Below are positions 29,564 through 38,001 of a stretch of DNA of 64,000 bases, one piece after another; the stretch's first letter is position 1, and each line of letters starts with the position of its first letter. The notes under the pieces were generated by a model. That model was not told the origin of the DNA. It did not search any database and worked only from the letters and a program-made list of their open reading frames with translations. The translations under genes and the position numbers were made by a program. Source of the stretch: Saprospirales bacterium (GTDB lineage: Bacteria > Bacteroidota > Bacteroidia > Chitinophagales > JADIYW01). The stretch lies in NCBI GenBank assembly GCA_016711605.1, contig JADJSS010000004.1, positions 62,001-126,000 of the forward strand, written 5' to 3'.

Positions 29564-30574
29564 TTATACTTGTTGATGAAGATTTTCTTTTTCTAGAATA
29601 GATAATATTTTTTCAATCGTTTCATCTATTGTTAAAAATGATTTTCCACCAGATGCATTGCGATGACCACCACCTTCAAAGTTTTCTCTGCATATTTTTT
29701 CAACAGAAATAGTTCCTTTGCTACGGAAAGAAAGCTTAATGATTTTTGGTTCTTGTTTTAATAAAACTGCCACTTTAATATCTTTTATAGATAACGGATA
29801 ATTTACTAAACCTTCAGTGTCACCAGTTTGCAAATTAAATCGATACGCATCTTGCTTTGGAACCACAATAATTCCAACACCAATATCTTCGCGAATAATC
29901 ATATTTCTAAACAATGCATTTCCTAAAAATCGCAATTTTTCTTCGCGTCCGCTTTGATTTAGTTGCTCTTGAATGTTGATAATATTCAAACCGCAATCCA
30001 ATAAATGTGCTGTTATTTCTAATGCTTTTTTGTTGGTTGCACCATTGGAGAAACTTCCTGTATCAGTTAAAATTCCTGTGTAAATACATTCAGCAACCTC
30101 TTTTGTTGGAACATAATTTTTATCAAATATTTCTAAAAAACGATAAATTAATTCACAAGTAGAACATGCTTTAATGTCGTGTAAAATCCATTCAGCATCA
30201 ATTTTTGGATTTAAATGATGGTCAACTAAAACTAATTTTGCGTTTGTATTTTTTTGAATAAATTCATTTAACGGCTCAATTCTACTTAAATCATTAAAAT
30301 CTAAACAAAAAATTAAATCGGCTTCTGCAATTTCAATTTGACTTAACACTGGTTTTTCAATATAATTATATACTTCATCACAATTTGGCAAATAACCAAA
30401 GTAATGAGGAAATTCAGTCGGTGAAATTACGCGCACATTGTGACCAAGTGGTTGCAAATAATTATATAAAGCCAACGACGAACCCATGGCATCACCATCT
30501 GGTTTTTGGTGTGTAGTAATGATTATATTTTTTGGTGAAGCGAGAAATTCCTGTAACGATGCTATATTTTCCAT
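29564..30574 (-). CDS. nrnA: Bifunctional oligoribonuclease / pAp phosphatase (DHH family)
   Basis: 336 residues. DHH motifs are in place: THQKPDGDAMGSSLALYNYL (I), FCLDFNDLSRIEP (II), LVDHHLNPKIDAEW (III, the DHH signature), TGILTDTGSF (IV), and the DHHA1 GGGHRNASGG motif near the C-terminus. NrnA degrades nano-RNAs of 2-5 nucleotides and dephosphorylates 3'-phosphoadenosine 5'-phosphate in the cytoplasm. Length and motif order match the family. Divergent from ndk. Confidence 0.92.
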   Translation of the reverse strand: MENIASLQEFLASPKNIIITTHQKPDGDAMGSSLALYNYLQPLGHNVRVISPTEFPHYFGYLPNCDEVYNYIEKPVLSQIEIAEADLIFCLDFNDLSRIEPLNEFIQKNTNAKLVLVDHHLNPKIDAEWILHDIKACSTCELIYRFLEIFDKNYVPTKEVAECIYTGILTDTGSFSNGATNKKALEITAHLLDCGLNIINIQEQLNQSGREEKLRFLGNALFRNMIIREDIGVGIIVVPKQDAYRFNLQTGDTEGLVNYPLSIKDIKVAVLLKQEPKIIKLSFRSKGTISVEKICRENFEGGGHRNASGGKSFLTIDETIEKILSILEKENLHQQV

Positions 30575-30607
30575 TGGCTCAAAGATAGTAAAAGTGTTCC
30601 GATAATT

Positions 30608-30721
30608 CGGAAGTGAAAGTGATGGTGAAAGTGAATATGATTCGTAAAATGATAGTATTAATCACGTTAATTAATGGTAAATATTTTTATTAATAACTAA
30701 TAACCAATAACTAATAACTAA
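30608..30721. repeat. Two short-word arrays upstream of ndk
   Basis: First GAAGTGAAAGTGATGGTG-type words (30608-30635), then AATAACTAATAACC words (30692-30720) that run directly into a TAATTTTG octamer at 30719-30726. This octamer fits the -7 promoter consensus and lies 19 bases before the ndk start, though no TTG element stands at the right distance. Confidence 0.5.
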
Positions 30722-30745
30722 TTTTGCAAAAAAAATAAACAAAAA

Positions 30746-31165
30746 ATGGCAACAAACAGAACTTTTACGATGGTTAAACCAGATGCAGTTGAAGCGAACA
30801 ACACTGGTTCTATTTTAGGTATGATAACAGAAGCTGGTTTCAAAATAGTAGCAATGAAATACACAAAATTGTCTGCTGAACAAGCTGGTGCTTTTTATGA
30901 AGTACATAAAGAACGTCCTTTTTATGGCGAATTAGTTGAATTTATGAGTCGCGGACCAATCGTTGCTGCAATCTTAGAAAAAGATAACGCAGTGGAAGAT
31001 TTCCGTAAATTAATTGGCGCAACCAATCCAGCGCAAGCAGAAGATGGAACGATTCGTAAACGTTTTGCGAAATCAATTGGTGAAAATGCTGTACACGGTT
31101 CTGATTCGGATGAAAATGCAGCTATTGAAGGCAATTTCTTCTTTTCAGGTTTAGAAAGATTTTAA
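30746..31165 (+). CDS. ndk: Nucleoside-diphosphate kinase
   Basis: 139 residues, the standard NDK length. Starts MATNRTFTMVKPDAVEAN, with YGELVEFMSRGPIVAAILE and the active-site histidine in NAVHGSDSDENA (His117), which is transiently phosphorylated while gamma-phosphate is passed between nucleoside triphosphates and diphosphates. No anomalies. A terminator follows 20 bases after the stop. Confidence 0.97.
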   Translation: MATNRTFTMVKPDAVEANNTGSILGMITEAGFKIVAMKYTKLSAEQAGAFYEVHKERPFYGELVEFMSRGPIVAAILEKDNAVEDFRKLIGATNPAQAEDGTIRKRFAKSIGENAVHGSDSDENAAIEGNFFFSGLERF

Positions 31166-31185
31166 GATTTAGATTTCGATATATG

Positions 31186-31215
31186 AAAGCCATCATTTTA
31201 TGATGGCTTTTTTTG
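31186..31215 (+). terminator. Intrinsic terminator after ndk
   Basis: Stem AAAGCCATCA / TGATGGCTTT with a 5-base loop followed by a run of T (31208-31214). Confidence 0.85.
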
Positions 31216-31220
31216 TTTTA

Positions 31221-31300
31221 TCACAGAGTTGCACTGAGATTTCACAGAGATTTGTTTTAAATTATTCTCAGTGAAATCTCAGTACTCTCAGTGATACTTA
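31221..31300. repeat. Inverted repeat made of CTGAGATTTCAC words
   Basis: CACTGAGATTTCAC at 31232-31245 is complementary to GTGAAATCTCAGT at 31271-31283; related words (CACAGAG, CTCTCAGTGA) fill both arms. It lies between the converging ends of ndk and pdxJ, so it may act as a secondary terminator or be a member of an intergenic repeat family. Confidence 0.55.
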
Positions 31301-31302
31301 AT

Positions 31303-32019
31303 TTATTTTAATTGATTTAGATATAAGCGAATGGTGTTTTCCAAACCTAAATAAATTGCATCGCAAATTAAATAGTGACCGATAGAAACTTCATCCAATT
31401 GTGGAAGATTTTCTTTTAAGTATTTTAAATTATCCAGATTTAAGTCGTGACCAGCATTGATGCCAAGTCCATTTTTTATTGCTATTTCACAAGTTTCTTT
31501 TATTTCTTTTATAGCTAATGCTGGATTAATAGAGAAGTTTTTTGCGTAAGGTCCAGTGTAATATTCAATTCTGTCAGCACCAGCTTTTGCTGTATGTTCT
31601 ATTAACTCAGCAATAGGATCGATGAATAAAGAAACACGAATTCCGTTTTGTTTTAATGTTGAAATTCTATCTTTCAAAAAATCAAAATGGTTGATTGTAT
31701 TCCAGCCATGATCAGATGTAATTTGTGTTGGATCATCAGGCACTAAAGTACATTGAAATGGTTTTACTTTTAAAACTTCCTGCATAAAATGATCATCAGG
31801 AAAACCTTCAATATTGAATTCAGTCGTACAAATATCTTTTAACGGTTGTAAGTCAGAAAACTTGCAATGACGTTCGTCTGGTCTTGGATGAACCGTAATT
31901 CCTTGCGCGCCGAAACGTTCACAATCTTTAGCAACTTCAATTAAATCAGGGAAATTGCTGCCACGTGCATTTCGGATCAGTGCTATTTTATTAAGGTTTA
32001 CAGAAAGATTTGTTTGCAT
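31303..32019 (-). CDS. pdxJ: Pyridoxine 5'-phosphate synthase
   Basis: 238 residues, the usual PdxJ size. Seen: LSVNLNKIALIRNARGSNFP, GITVHPRPDERHC, FNIEGFPDDHFM, QCTLVPDDPTQITSDHGW, IEYYTGPYAK, LGINAGHDLNLDNL and EVSIGHYLICDAIYLGL. PdxJ condenses 1-deoxyxylulose 5-phosphate with 3-amino-2-oxopropyl phosphate to make pyridoxine phosphate (vitamin B6) in the cytoplasm. No frame break. Confidence 0.95.
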   Translation of the reverse strand: MQTNLSVNLNKIALIRNARGSNFPDLIEVAKDCERFGAQGITVHPRPDERHCKFSDLQPLKDICTTEFNIEGFPDDHFMQEVLKVKPFQCTLVPDDPTQITSDHGWNTINHFDFLKDRISTLKQNGIRVSLFIDPIAELIEHTAKAGADRIEYYTGPYAKNFSINPALAIKEIKETCEIAIKNGLGINAGHDLNLDNLKYLKENLPQLDEVSIGHYLICDAIYLGLENTIRLYLNQLK

Positions 32020-32759
32020 TTTGTAAAAATAGAAAAATTGAGTGAATAATATTTATTATAAAAAGGCTTTCAAAGTCCACTCTGTTAGGATACTTAGTCA
32101 TTTATTTTAGAAATTAAGTATGAAATTATTCATAATTGAAGTTGATTAAAATGAGTCGTCAAATGATCTTATTTATTTTCATTAAATAAAAAATAGTTTT
32201 ACTGTCTAAAATTTTCATCATGAGCTAAGAATAACTATATTCATAATCCAAATTCTTTTATACATTGATAATGCTTTTCTATATTTAAAGGATTTGATAC
32301 GAATCTCAAATTTTGTAAACTTTATTGGAATTTCAAAAAAATTTGATTAGAATCAATAATAGGTTTAATTGATAGAATCTCAAAAATTTTTTTTTCACAA
32401 TACTTTTATTAATTTTTTCTTTTTGAGATGAATCAACAATAATATTGTGTTTCAGAATAATCCTAAGATTTCATACTGTCATAATTTATCTTTTAATTAT
32501 AATAATATTGTGTTCCTGCAAATTATCAGGCGTTATAGTAATTCCATCTAACAAACCAATTACTCGCTTTTGATTAATTTTATTTATATCAATTTCGTCT
32601 ATAAAATTGCCTTGCACATCGAATCCTTTTTTTTAAAGGAGGATTGTTCAGTAAGAAACTTTTTCATTTCAAATATCCATTAATAGTAGTACCATTTTTT
32701 AATATTATATAAGCTGTAAATCCTAATTAAAAAAATTCCACAATTATTCAACTAATTAC
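32020..32759. other. 740-bp gene-poor region with a decayed coding remnant
   Basis: No intact gene. The part from about 32020 to 32480 is AT-rich without coding sense that I can recognise. On the minus strand from about 32730 to 32486 a protein-like stretch can be read with one or two frame breaks: LGFTAYIILKNGTTINGYLK, then KKGFDVQGNFIDEIDINKIN, then QKRVIGLLDGITITPD ending at a TAA. It lacks a start codon and a recognisable family. Confidence 0.5.
32486..32730 (-). pseudogene. Degenerate small reading frame
   Basis: The readable sequence (see the surrounding region entry) is about 75 residues with a break in an A/T homopolymer near 32630 and no ATG, and with a stop codon directly before it. 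Amino acid composition looks coding-like (regular hydrophobic/charged alternation), so a gene remnant is plausible. Family unknown. Confidence 0.3.
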
Positions 32760-33947
32760 TCAATATACAAACTCACCATATTCACTATTTATCGTCACTT
32801 GCTTTTTATCAGCATGTTCAACATATCCGATAATTTGCGCATCTACATTAAATGATTTTGAAATAGAAATAATTTCATTCGCGAATTTTTCATCAACATA
32901 CAATTCCATTCGGTGTCCGCAATTAAATACTTGATACATTTCTTTCCAATCGGTTTTGCTTTCTTCCTGAATTAATTTAAATAACGGTGGAATTGGAAAT
33001 AAATTATTTTTTACGATGTGTAAATTATTATCTATATAATGTAAAATTTTAGTCTGAGCACCACCACTGCAATGAATCATGCCGTTTATGTTTTCCGTGC
33101 CAATAGTTTCTATGATTTTATGTATAATAGGTGCGTAGGTTCGAGTTGGTGAAAGCACTAATTTGCCAGCATCTAATGGCGAACCATCAATTATATCAGT
33201 TAATAATTTTGTACCACTATATACTAAATCAATTGGTGTATTTGGATCGAAGCATTCTGGATATTTCTCTGCATATACTTTTGAAAATACATCGTGTCGC
33301 GCAGAAGTCAAGCCATTGCTACCCATTCCACCGTTGTATTCGGTTTCGTATGTTGCTTGTCCATAAGAACTCAAACCAACAATCACATTTTTATCACTAA
33401 TCTTTTCATTGGAAATTACATCGCTGCGTTTCAATCGTGCTGTCATCACAGCATCTACAATAATAGTGCGAACCGTATCGCCAACATCAGCCGTTTCGCC
33501 ACCCATTGCGTGTACTTCAACACCATTTTGATGCAGCATTTCTATCACTTCATTGGTACCATCAATAATGGCTTTTATCACTTCGCCAGAAACCAAATGT
33601 TTGTTGCGATTGATAATGGATGACAATAAAAAATTTGAAGTTGAACCAACACAAATTAAATCATCTGTGTTCATGACAATTGCATCTTGTGCAATACCTT
33701 TCCAAACAGAAAGATCACCAGTTTCTTTCCAGTACATATACGCCAACACACTTTTTGTACCTGCGCCATCAGCATGAATGATGTTGCAAAACGCTTCATC
33801 ATTTCCTAAAAAATCAGGATAGATTTTACAGAATGCATTTGGAAATAATCCTTTGTCAGCATTTTTAATCGCTGCATGCACATCATCTTTTGTTGCGGAA
33901 ACGCCGCGCAAATCGTATCTTTTTGAATCATTCATATTAAACGCCAA
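32760..33947 (-). CDS. purM: Phosphoribosylformylglycinamidine cyclo-ligase (AIR synthase)
   Basis: 395 residues. Characteristic PurM features are HADGAGTKSVLAYMYW, AIVMNTDDLICVG, VHAMGGETADVGD, VIVGLSSYGQATYE, NGLTSARHDVF and a C-terminal MIHCSGGAQTKILHY. It forms aminoimidazole ribonucleotide in purine synthesis using ATP. The sequence is of the longer Bacteroidota type (about 390 residues). The C-terminal end overlaps nothing; the N-terminal 11 bases overlap the end of the upstream DUF1569 gene, so the two are likely co-transcribed. Confidence 0.93.
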   Translation of the reverse strand: MAFNMNDSKRYDLRGVSATKDDVHAAIKNADKGLFPNAFCKIYPDFLGNDEAFCNIIHADGAGTKSVLAYMYWKETGDLSVWKGIAQDAIVMNTDDLICVGSTSNFLLSSIINRNKHLVSGEVIKAIIDGTNEVIEMLHQNGVEVHAMGGETADVGDTVRTIIVDAVMTARLKRSDVISNEKISDKNVIVGLSSYGQATYETEYNGGMGSNGLTSARHDVFSKVYAEKYPECFDPNTPIDLVYSGTKLLTDIIDGSPLDAGKLVLSPTRTYAPIIHKIIETIGTENINGMIHCSGGAQTKILHYIDNNLHIVKNNLFPIPPLFKLIQEESKTDWKEMYQVFNCGHRMELYVDEKFANEIISISKSFNVDAQIIGYVEHADKKQVTINSEYGEFVY

Positions 33948-34380
33948 ATTGTTCTAAATGATGATTTAAATGTATTGCCATCGCTTGGCCCCAAAGTTCT
34001 TTACTCATCACACCAAAAACAGGATGGCTGCCATCAAATTTAGTTTCGTTTATAAACTCAGTAAAATTTTCTAAAAATTCTTTTTTCGTCACTTCAAAAT
34101 CAGGATCATTTTTTACTTTAAAAGATTCAGCTGTGACTAAGTTTTTAGGCCATTTTGTCATAGCTTTTATCATCAGCCAACGCGCAAACGGATTTGCCGA
34201 TAAAAAGTATAATTTATCTTTCGGCACTTGTATTTTATTTATTGGAACTGAAAATGCAATGCTCAAGTGTTTCAGCATTTGCGATACTGACATGGTGCCC
34301 CATTTTCGTTGAGATGTTGCAGATAATTTCTCAATTCTTTTGAGGAATGTATCTTGGGTTGGTTTGTCAAAGAGTGTCAT
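33937..34380 (-). CDS. DUF1569 (DinB-like) protein
   Basis: 147 residues. The pattern RKWGTMSVSQMLKHLSIAFS, then FVHPVFG-like SHPVFGVMSKELWGQAMAIH and LNHHLEQFGV fits DUF1569, a four-helix DinB-like fold in which conserved histidines (here in MLKHLS and HLNHHLEQF) usually bind a metal. Biochemical role unknown. The stop overlaps the start of purM by 11 bases. Confidence 0.8.
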   Translation of the reverse strand: MTLFDKPTQDTFLKRIEKLSATSQRKWGTMSVSQMLKHLSIAFSVPINKIQVPKDKLYFLSANPFARWLMIKAMTKWPKNLVTAESFKVKNDPDFEVTKKEFLENFTEFINETKFDGSHPVFGVMSKELWGQAMAIHLNHHLEQFGV

Positions 34381-34465
34381 TTTTATAGTTTTGAAGATTG
34401 AATTATGGTAAAGATACGACTTAAAAATTTTCTAATTATTACATCTATAGAAATTTATAAATTCC

Positions 34466-35608
34466 CTAATTTATTTGCTCAAAAACAGCAGCAGCATGAC
34501 AACCACCAAAACCAGACGCAGTTTTTATAAAAGCACGCATCACTTTTTTTATTGGTTTTTCGCAAATTGTAATATCAACAGGAACACCAATTTTTGTAAA
34601 TCCATAAGTTGGTAAAATCACATTCTCACGTAAAGAAATTATACTCATAATAGTTTCCAATAAACCAGCAGCACCCAATGTGTGTCCAAAATTTCCTTTT
34701 AAACTATTTACTGGAACAACATTTAAATTCGATAAATGAAATGCTTTTGCTTCCATTTCATCATTATATGGTGTTGCAGTTCCATGTGCTGAAATAAAAT
34801 CTATCTCATCTAATGAAAGTTGTGCTTTTTCTAATGATTTATTGATTGCTAACGACAACTCTTCACCCGTTTTTGAAGGACCAGACAAATGATTTGCATC
34901 ATTACCAATTACACCAGCTTTTATCATGATTTTATTTTGAGATTGCATTGAAGTGGTTAGAATAACAGTTGCTGCAGCTTCACCCAAATTGATGCCATCT
35001 CTATCGAACGAAAATGGTTTGCAAATGCCTTTACTCAATGCATGAAAAGATTTGAAACCAGAATATACAAACTTACTAATCGTATCTGCACCAACTACAA
35101 CAGCGTTTTCATACACGCCATTTTCCAACATTCGTTTTGCATATATTATTGCTGCAATTCCAGAAATACATGCGTTTGAAATCACCACTGGTGTATTTTG
35201 ATTGTTAAAATGCTGAGCAATTAATTTTGCAGAATGAAACAATGAAATTCGTTTGTATAATTCAGTATTTACTTCGTTATTTTCTAACAAAGCAATATTT
35301 CCTTTTGTGGTTGAAAGTATGAAAATTGTTTTTTCTGATGAAACATCAATGGTTGCTTCTTTCAGCGCTTGCTGAATTGAAGCAATAGCTAATGATTCAA
35401 AACGTGTAAAATTATTTTGTTCATTTATGAAATGTAAAAACGAATTGTCGTCAATTAAAGAAGCATGTAATTCAGCGTCATCAATAGCAATGTTAAGTTG
35501 TTTTTGAATACCAGTTTTTCCATGCAATACATTATCAAAATTAGCTTCAGACGTAACACCTAAAGGCGAAATAATATTATGTGCATGAATAAAGACAGAA
35601 TTTGACAT
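34466..35608 (-). CDS. Beta-ketoacyl-ACP synthase of pigment cluster
   Basis: 380 residues, thiolase fold. Active-site Cys in VISNACISGIAAI, histidines in AHGTATPYND and KGNFGHTLGAAGLLET: the Cys-His-His triad is complete, so it should be catalytic and not a chain-length factor, although the protein is shorter and more diverged than the other ketosynthase in the operon (40544-41767). Within flexirubin/aryl-polyene loci such pairs build the polyene chain. Last gene of the operon; starts 3 bases after the thioesterase stop. Confidence 0.88.
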   Translation of the reverse strand: MSNSVFIHAHNIISPLGVTSEANFDNVLHGKTGIQKQLNIAIDDAELHASLIDDNSFLHFINEQNNFTRFESLAIASIQQALKEATIDVSSEKTIFILSTTKGNIALLENNEVNTELYKRISLFHSAKLIAQHFNNQNTPVVISNACISGIAAIIYAKRMLENGVYENAVVVGADTISKFVYSGFKSFHALSKGICKPFSFDRDGINLGEAAATVILTTSMQSQNKIMIKAGVIGNDANHLSGPSKTGEELSLAINKSLEKAQLSLDEIDFISAHGTATPYNDEMEAKAFHLSNLNVVPVNSLKGNFGHTLGAAGLLETIMSIISLRENVILPTYGFTKIGVPVDITICEKPIKKVMRAFIKTASGFGGCHAAAVFEQIN

Positions 35609-35611
35609 AAA

Positions 35612-36040
35612 TTAGATAAGCTGATGTTTTTGTTTCCATTCCAACAAAAAAGCAGGTGGTCTTAATTGTAATTTCTTAGTTGCGGTTTCTAAAAATACTT
35701 GTGTAGTAGAACCAGTTGCAATCGTTTCATTGGTTTCTGGTGTATATATTTTATAATGTAAAATCAGTTTAGAAGAAGCACAATTTTCATAAGTAGTATC
35801 TATCAAAATAGTATCACCGTAATAAATCATTTTCTTGTAATCACAGTTTACATTTACAATTGGTGCTACAAAACCATTGTTGAAAATATCTAAATAATGC
35901 AATCCGTATTTATCGCCAAATGCATCGCGACCATCTTCAAAATAGGTGAGAAAATTTCCATGCCACGCAATACCAAGTGCGTCGGTTTCGCTAAATCGAA
36001 TTCTTATGGAAGTAGTTGCAGTAAGCTTACTTTGCACCAT
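35612..36040 (-). CDS. Hotdog-fold acyl-CoA/ACP thioesterase
   Basis: 142 residues of the 4HBT/YbgC type. TTSIRIRFSETDALGIAWHG has the conserved DxxGIxxHxx-like motif (Asp-Ala-Leu-Gly-Ile-Ala-Trp-His), followed by YFEDGRDAFGDKYGL. It would hydrolyse or edit acyl thioesters made by the cluster. The start overlaps the end of the preceding secreted-protein gene by 14 bases, so tight operon coupling. Confidence 0.85.
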   Translation of the reverse strand: MVQSKLTATTSIRIRFSETDALGIAWHGNFLTYFEDGRDAFGDKYGLHYLDIFNNGFVAPIVNVNCDYKKMIYYGDTILIDTTYENCASSKLILHYKIYTPETNETIATGSTTQVFLETATKKLQLRPPAFLLEWKQKHQLI

Positions 36041-36674
36041 ACTTTGATTTCCATTTTTTCCATTCTTTAGATTTTATGCTTCCAATAACTTCTGCAAACG
36101 GACGAGCCCAATAGTTTCTTAAACCAAAACCACCAGCTTCGCCAGCTAATTGCTCTGTGAAAATTACTTTTTTAGTACTTAAGCTAAAAAAAGTAACCCA
36201 CATTGAAGCATTTACTGCGTTTTTATCCAATAAATCTACCACGAATACCATTCCAACACCATTTTTTTCGTATCCTTTTAAATCGTAATTACTGATAATT
36301 TGCGCTACTTTTTCTTCGCTTAAATCATCTTTTTCTTCCGCTTTTTCCACTAGCATTTTATTGCCATCAACCGTTTCATTCAATGCATCTGTTACATCAA
36401 TTTTTAAACGAACTTCTTTTTTAACAGCTTTCTCGATGTTGTATTTATCGTATTCTGTAATAATTAAATTATTGATTCTTTTAGCTAATGGTGTGAAAAC
36501 ATTTCCGTCAAATGGTTCGCCATTTCCGTAATATCGTGCATGTGTAAAATCAACACCGACATAAGTAATTGGAACATTATCAGAAAATACATCAGCCGTA
36601 GATTGCGCTTTAGATTTTTTTACATTGATTGCTAAAAAGAAGATGATTAGTAAAAGAAGAGTTTGTTTTTTCAT
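36027..36674 (-). CDS. Secreted protein of unknown function (paralogue 2)
   Basis: 215 residues with an N-terminal signal peptide (MKKQTLLLLIIFFLAINVKK). No known domain recognised. It is clearly paralogous to the neighbour at 36691-37329: shared PITYVGVDFTHARYYG/PITYLGIDFSNSKFYG, WVTFFSLSTKKVIFTE/WVTFFNLGNKKVLLTE, and GFGLRNYWARPF/GFGFRNFWTKPF. The final SKYGAK/SKYN is also shared. Being inside a pigment operon and exported, a role in moving or anchoring the product at the outer membrane is possible, but this is inference from position only. Confidence 0.7.
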   Translation of the reverse strand: MKKQTLLLLIIFFLAINVKKSKAQSTADVFSDNVPITYVGVDFTHARYYGNGEPFDGNVFTPLAKRINNLIITEYDKYNIEKAVKKEVRLKIDVTDALNETVDGNKMLVEKAEEKDDLSEEKVAQIISNYDLKGYEKNGVGMVFVVDLLDKNAVNASMWVTFFSLSTKKVIFTEQLAGEAGGFGLRNYWARPFAEVIGSIKSKEWKKWKSKYGAK

Positions 36675-36690
36675 GTGTTTTAATTATTTA

Positions 36691-37329
36691 TTAATTGTAT
36701 TTAGAATTCCATTTTGTATAGTAGGTTGTCTTTATGTCTTTAATCATATCATAGAAAGGTTTTGTCCAGAAATTTCTGAACCCAAAACCTGCTGCTTTAG
36801 AGGTCATTTTCTCAGTTAATAATACTTTTTTATTTCCTAAATTAAAGAAAGTTACCCAAGCAGTAGTTGAATTTTGTGATTTATCCATATTGTCAACGAT
36901 GAAAATCATACCAATTCCTTTTCCTGTGGTTTTGTATTTTCCAACAATTTTATTGATATCTGATTCTTCTAATTTATTAATATCTCCAGGATTATAAGTT
37001 ATAAATTTTTTGTCATCAATGTTTACATTTAATTTGTCTGTTAAATCTATTTTTAAATCAATGTTGCTATGTTTGATGGCTGCAGCAATGTTGTATTTTT
37101 TTGCATATTCAAACACAATCACATCATTTATTTTTTTTAACAGATTTACCATTTCGTTGCCATCAACGGTACCTGGATCGCCGTAAAATTTAGAATTTGA
37201 GAAATCAATTCCTAAGTAGGTGATTGGTGTTTCATCTGTAAAAATATCTTTTACTGTTTGAGCATTTGTGCTAACTACGTTCCATATTAAAAAAAACAGG
37301 AAAGAAAAAGAATACAATAGTTTGTTCAT
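36691..37329 (-). CDS. Secreted protein of unknown function (paralogue 1)
   Basis: 212 residues with signal peptide (MNKLLYSFSFLFFLIWNVV...NAQ). Paralogous over its whole length to the gene at 36027, in tandem with 16 bases between them. Shared invariant features are the early ITYLGIDFSNSKFYG strand, a GxGxxFxVD strand (KGIGMIFIVDNMDKS) and an aromatic-rich C-terminus. Not recognised as any named family. Located between the dehydratase and thioesterase genes of the pigment operon. Confidence 0.7.
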   Translation of the reverse strand: MNKLLYSFSFLFFLIWNVVSTNAQTVKDIFTDETPITYLGIDFSNSKFYGDPGTVDGNEMVNLLKKINDVIVFEYAKKYNIAAAIKHSNIDLKIDLTDKLNVNIDDKKFITYNPGDINKLEESDINKIVGKYKTTGKGIGMIFIVDNMDKSQNSTTAWVTFFNLGNKKVLLTEKMTSKAAGFGFRNFWTKPFYDMIKDIKTTYYTKWNSKYN

Positions 37330-37340
37330 GGTAATTATTT

Positions 37341-37787
37341 TTATGGTTTAACAAATATTCTCATTTCACAGCTTGCTATTTCTGTTCCTTCAAATATAAC
37401 TTTTCCCTGAATAATATTGAAATCTAATACTTTATTTTGTGCAACAATTTCTGATGCAATTTTTGTTCCAACTGGTGGCAACTGATTGATTTTTATATCT
37501 TTTATAGATGCAATGTATCCGATAGCGGTTGGTTTGCCTTCTTTTTTATCGATATAGCCAAAGCCAGCTGCTGCAGTTTGCGCGATGTTTTCAATGATAC
37601 CGCTTTCTGATAAAAAACCGTTTTCTATAAAAATACAATCTGTTTTTATTTCAAACGAAGAAATTGTTTTCTTTTCGTCAGCGTATAGAAGATTATCTAT
37701 CATTACCATTGGTGCACGCTGTGGTATGATTTCTAAAATATTTATATCTAAGATTGCTTCTTGATTCATCAAAATAAATTCAAACAA
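37341..37787 (-). CDS. 3-hydroxyacyl-ACP dehydratase-like hotdog protein
   Basis: 148 residues; the likely real start is Met7 (37769, MNQEAILDINILEIIPQRAP). IPQRAPMVMIDNLLYADEK resembles the FabZ/FabA-type LPHRxPFLLVD motif, with the active-site His replaced by Gln here; ESGIIENIAQTAAAGFGYID carries the catalytic acid helix (Glu). Similar single-hotdog dehydratases act in aryl polyene and flexirubin synthesis. The Gln for His change is known in this APE-type group as far as I can recall, but should be checked. Eleven bases before the secreted paralogue. Confidence 0.8.
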   Translation of the reverse strand: MFEFILMNQEAILDINILEIIPQRAPMVMIDNLLYADEKKTISSFEIKTDCIFIENGFLSESGIIENIAQTAAAGFGYIDKKEGKPTAIGYIASIKDIKINQLPPVGTKIASEIVAQNKVLDFNIIQGKVIFEGTEIASCEMRIFVKP

Positions 37788-37819
37788 AAATAATAAATAG
37801 CAATTGGATTAATGCATTA

Positions 37820-37860
37820 ATCTTTTTTATAAAAATCATAATAGTTGAACCATTGTTCTG
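37820..37860 (-). pseudogene. 41-bp remnant of the acyltransferase 3' end
   Basis: 39 of 41 bases match 39380-39420, the codons for EQWFNYYDFYKKD near the end of the acyltransferase gene. Both mismatches are synonymous third-position changes (Tyr and Phe codons). A TAA follows directly on the minus strand. The fragment sits on the far side of the SGNH gene, just upstream of the dehydratase gene, which marks the SGNH segment (about 37861-39379) as inserted or recombined. Confidence 0.75.
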
Positions 37861-38001
37861 TTTCTCATAAAACGAGAAATTTTTCTTTTTATAAAGTTGC
37901 AAACATTAATTATAATTGTTACGAAATTAGAAACTTGCCGAGTTGATGTAAACAATTGGATAGTGGATTGTTGGTTGGAAACCAAATGCTAAACTAATTA
38001 A
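37861..38001. other. Spacer after SGNH gene
   Basis: No ORF. The spacer starts with a small inverted repeat, TCTCATAAAACGAGA (37862-37876), next to the acyltransferase remnant. No clear T-run terminator follows. It has no similarity to other parts of the window that I can see. Confidence 0.35.

Noticed and set aside
37820..37860. Target-site duplication of a transposon around the SGNH gene
   Set aside because: It is 41 bp long, coding, has synonymous differences, and there are no terminal inverted repeats or transposase.
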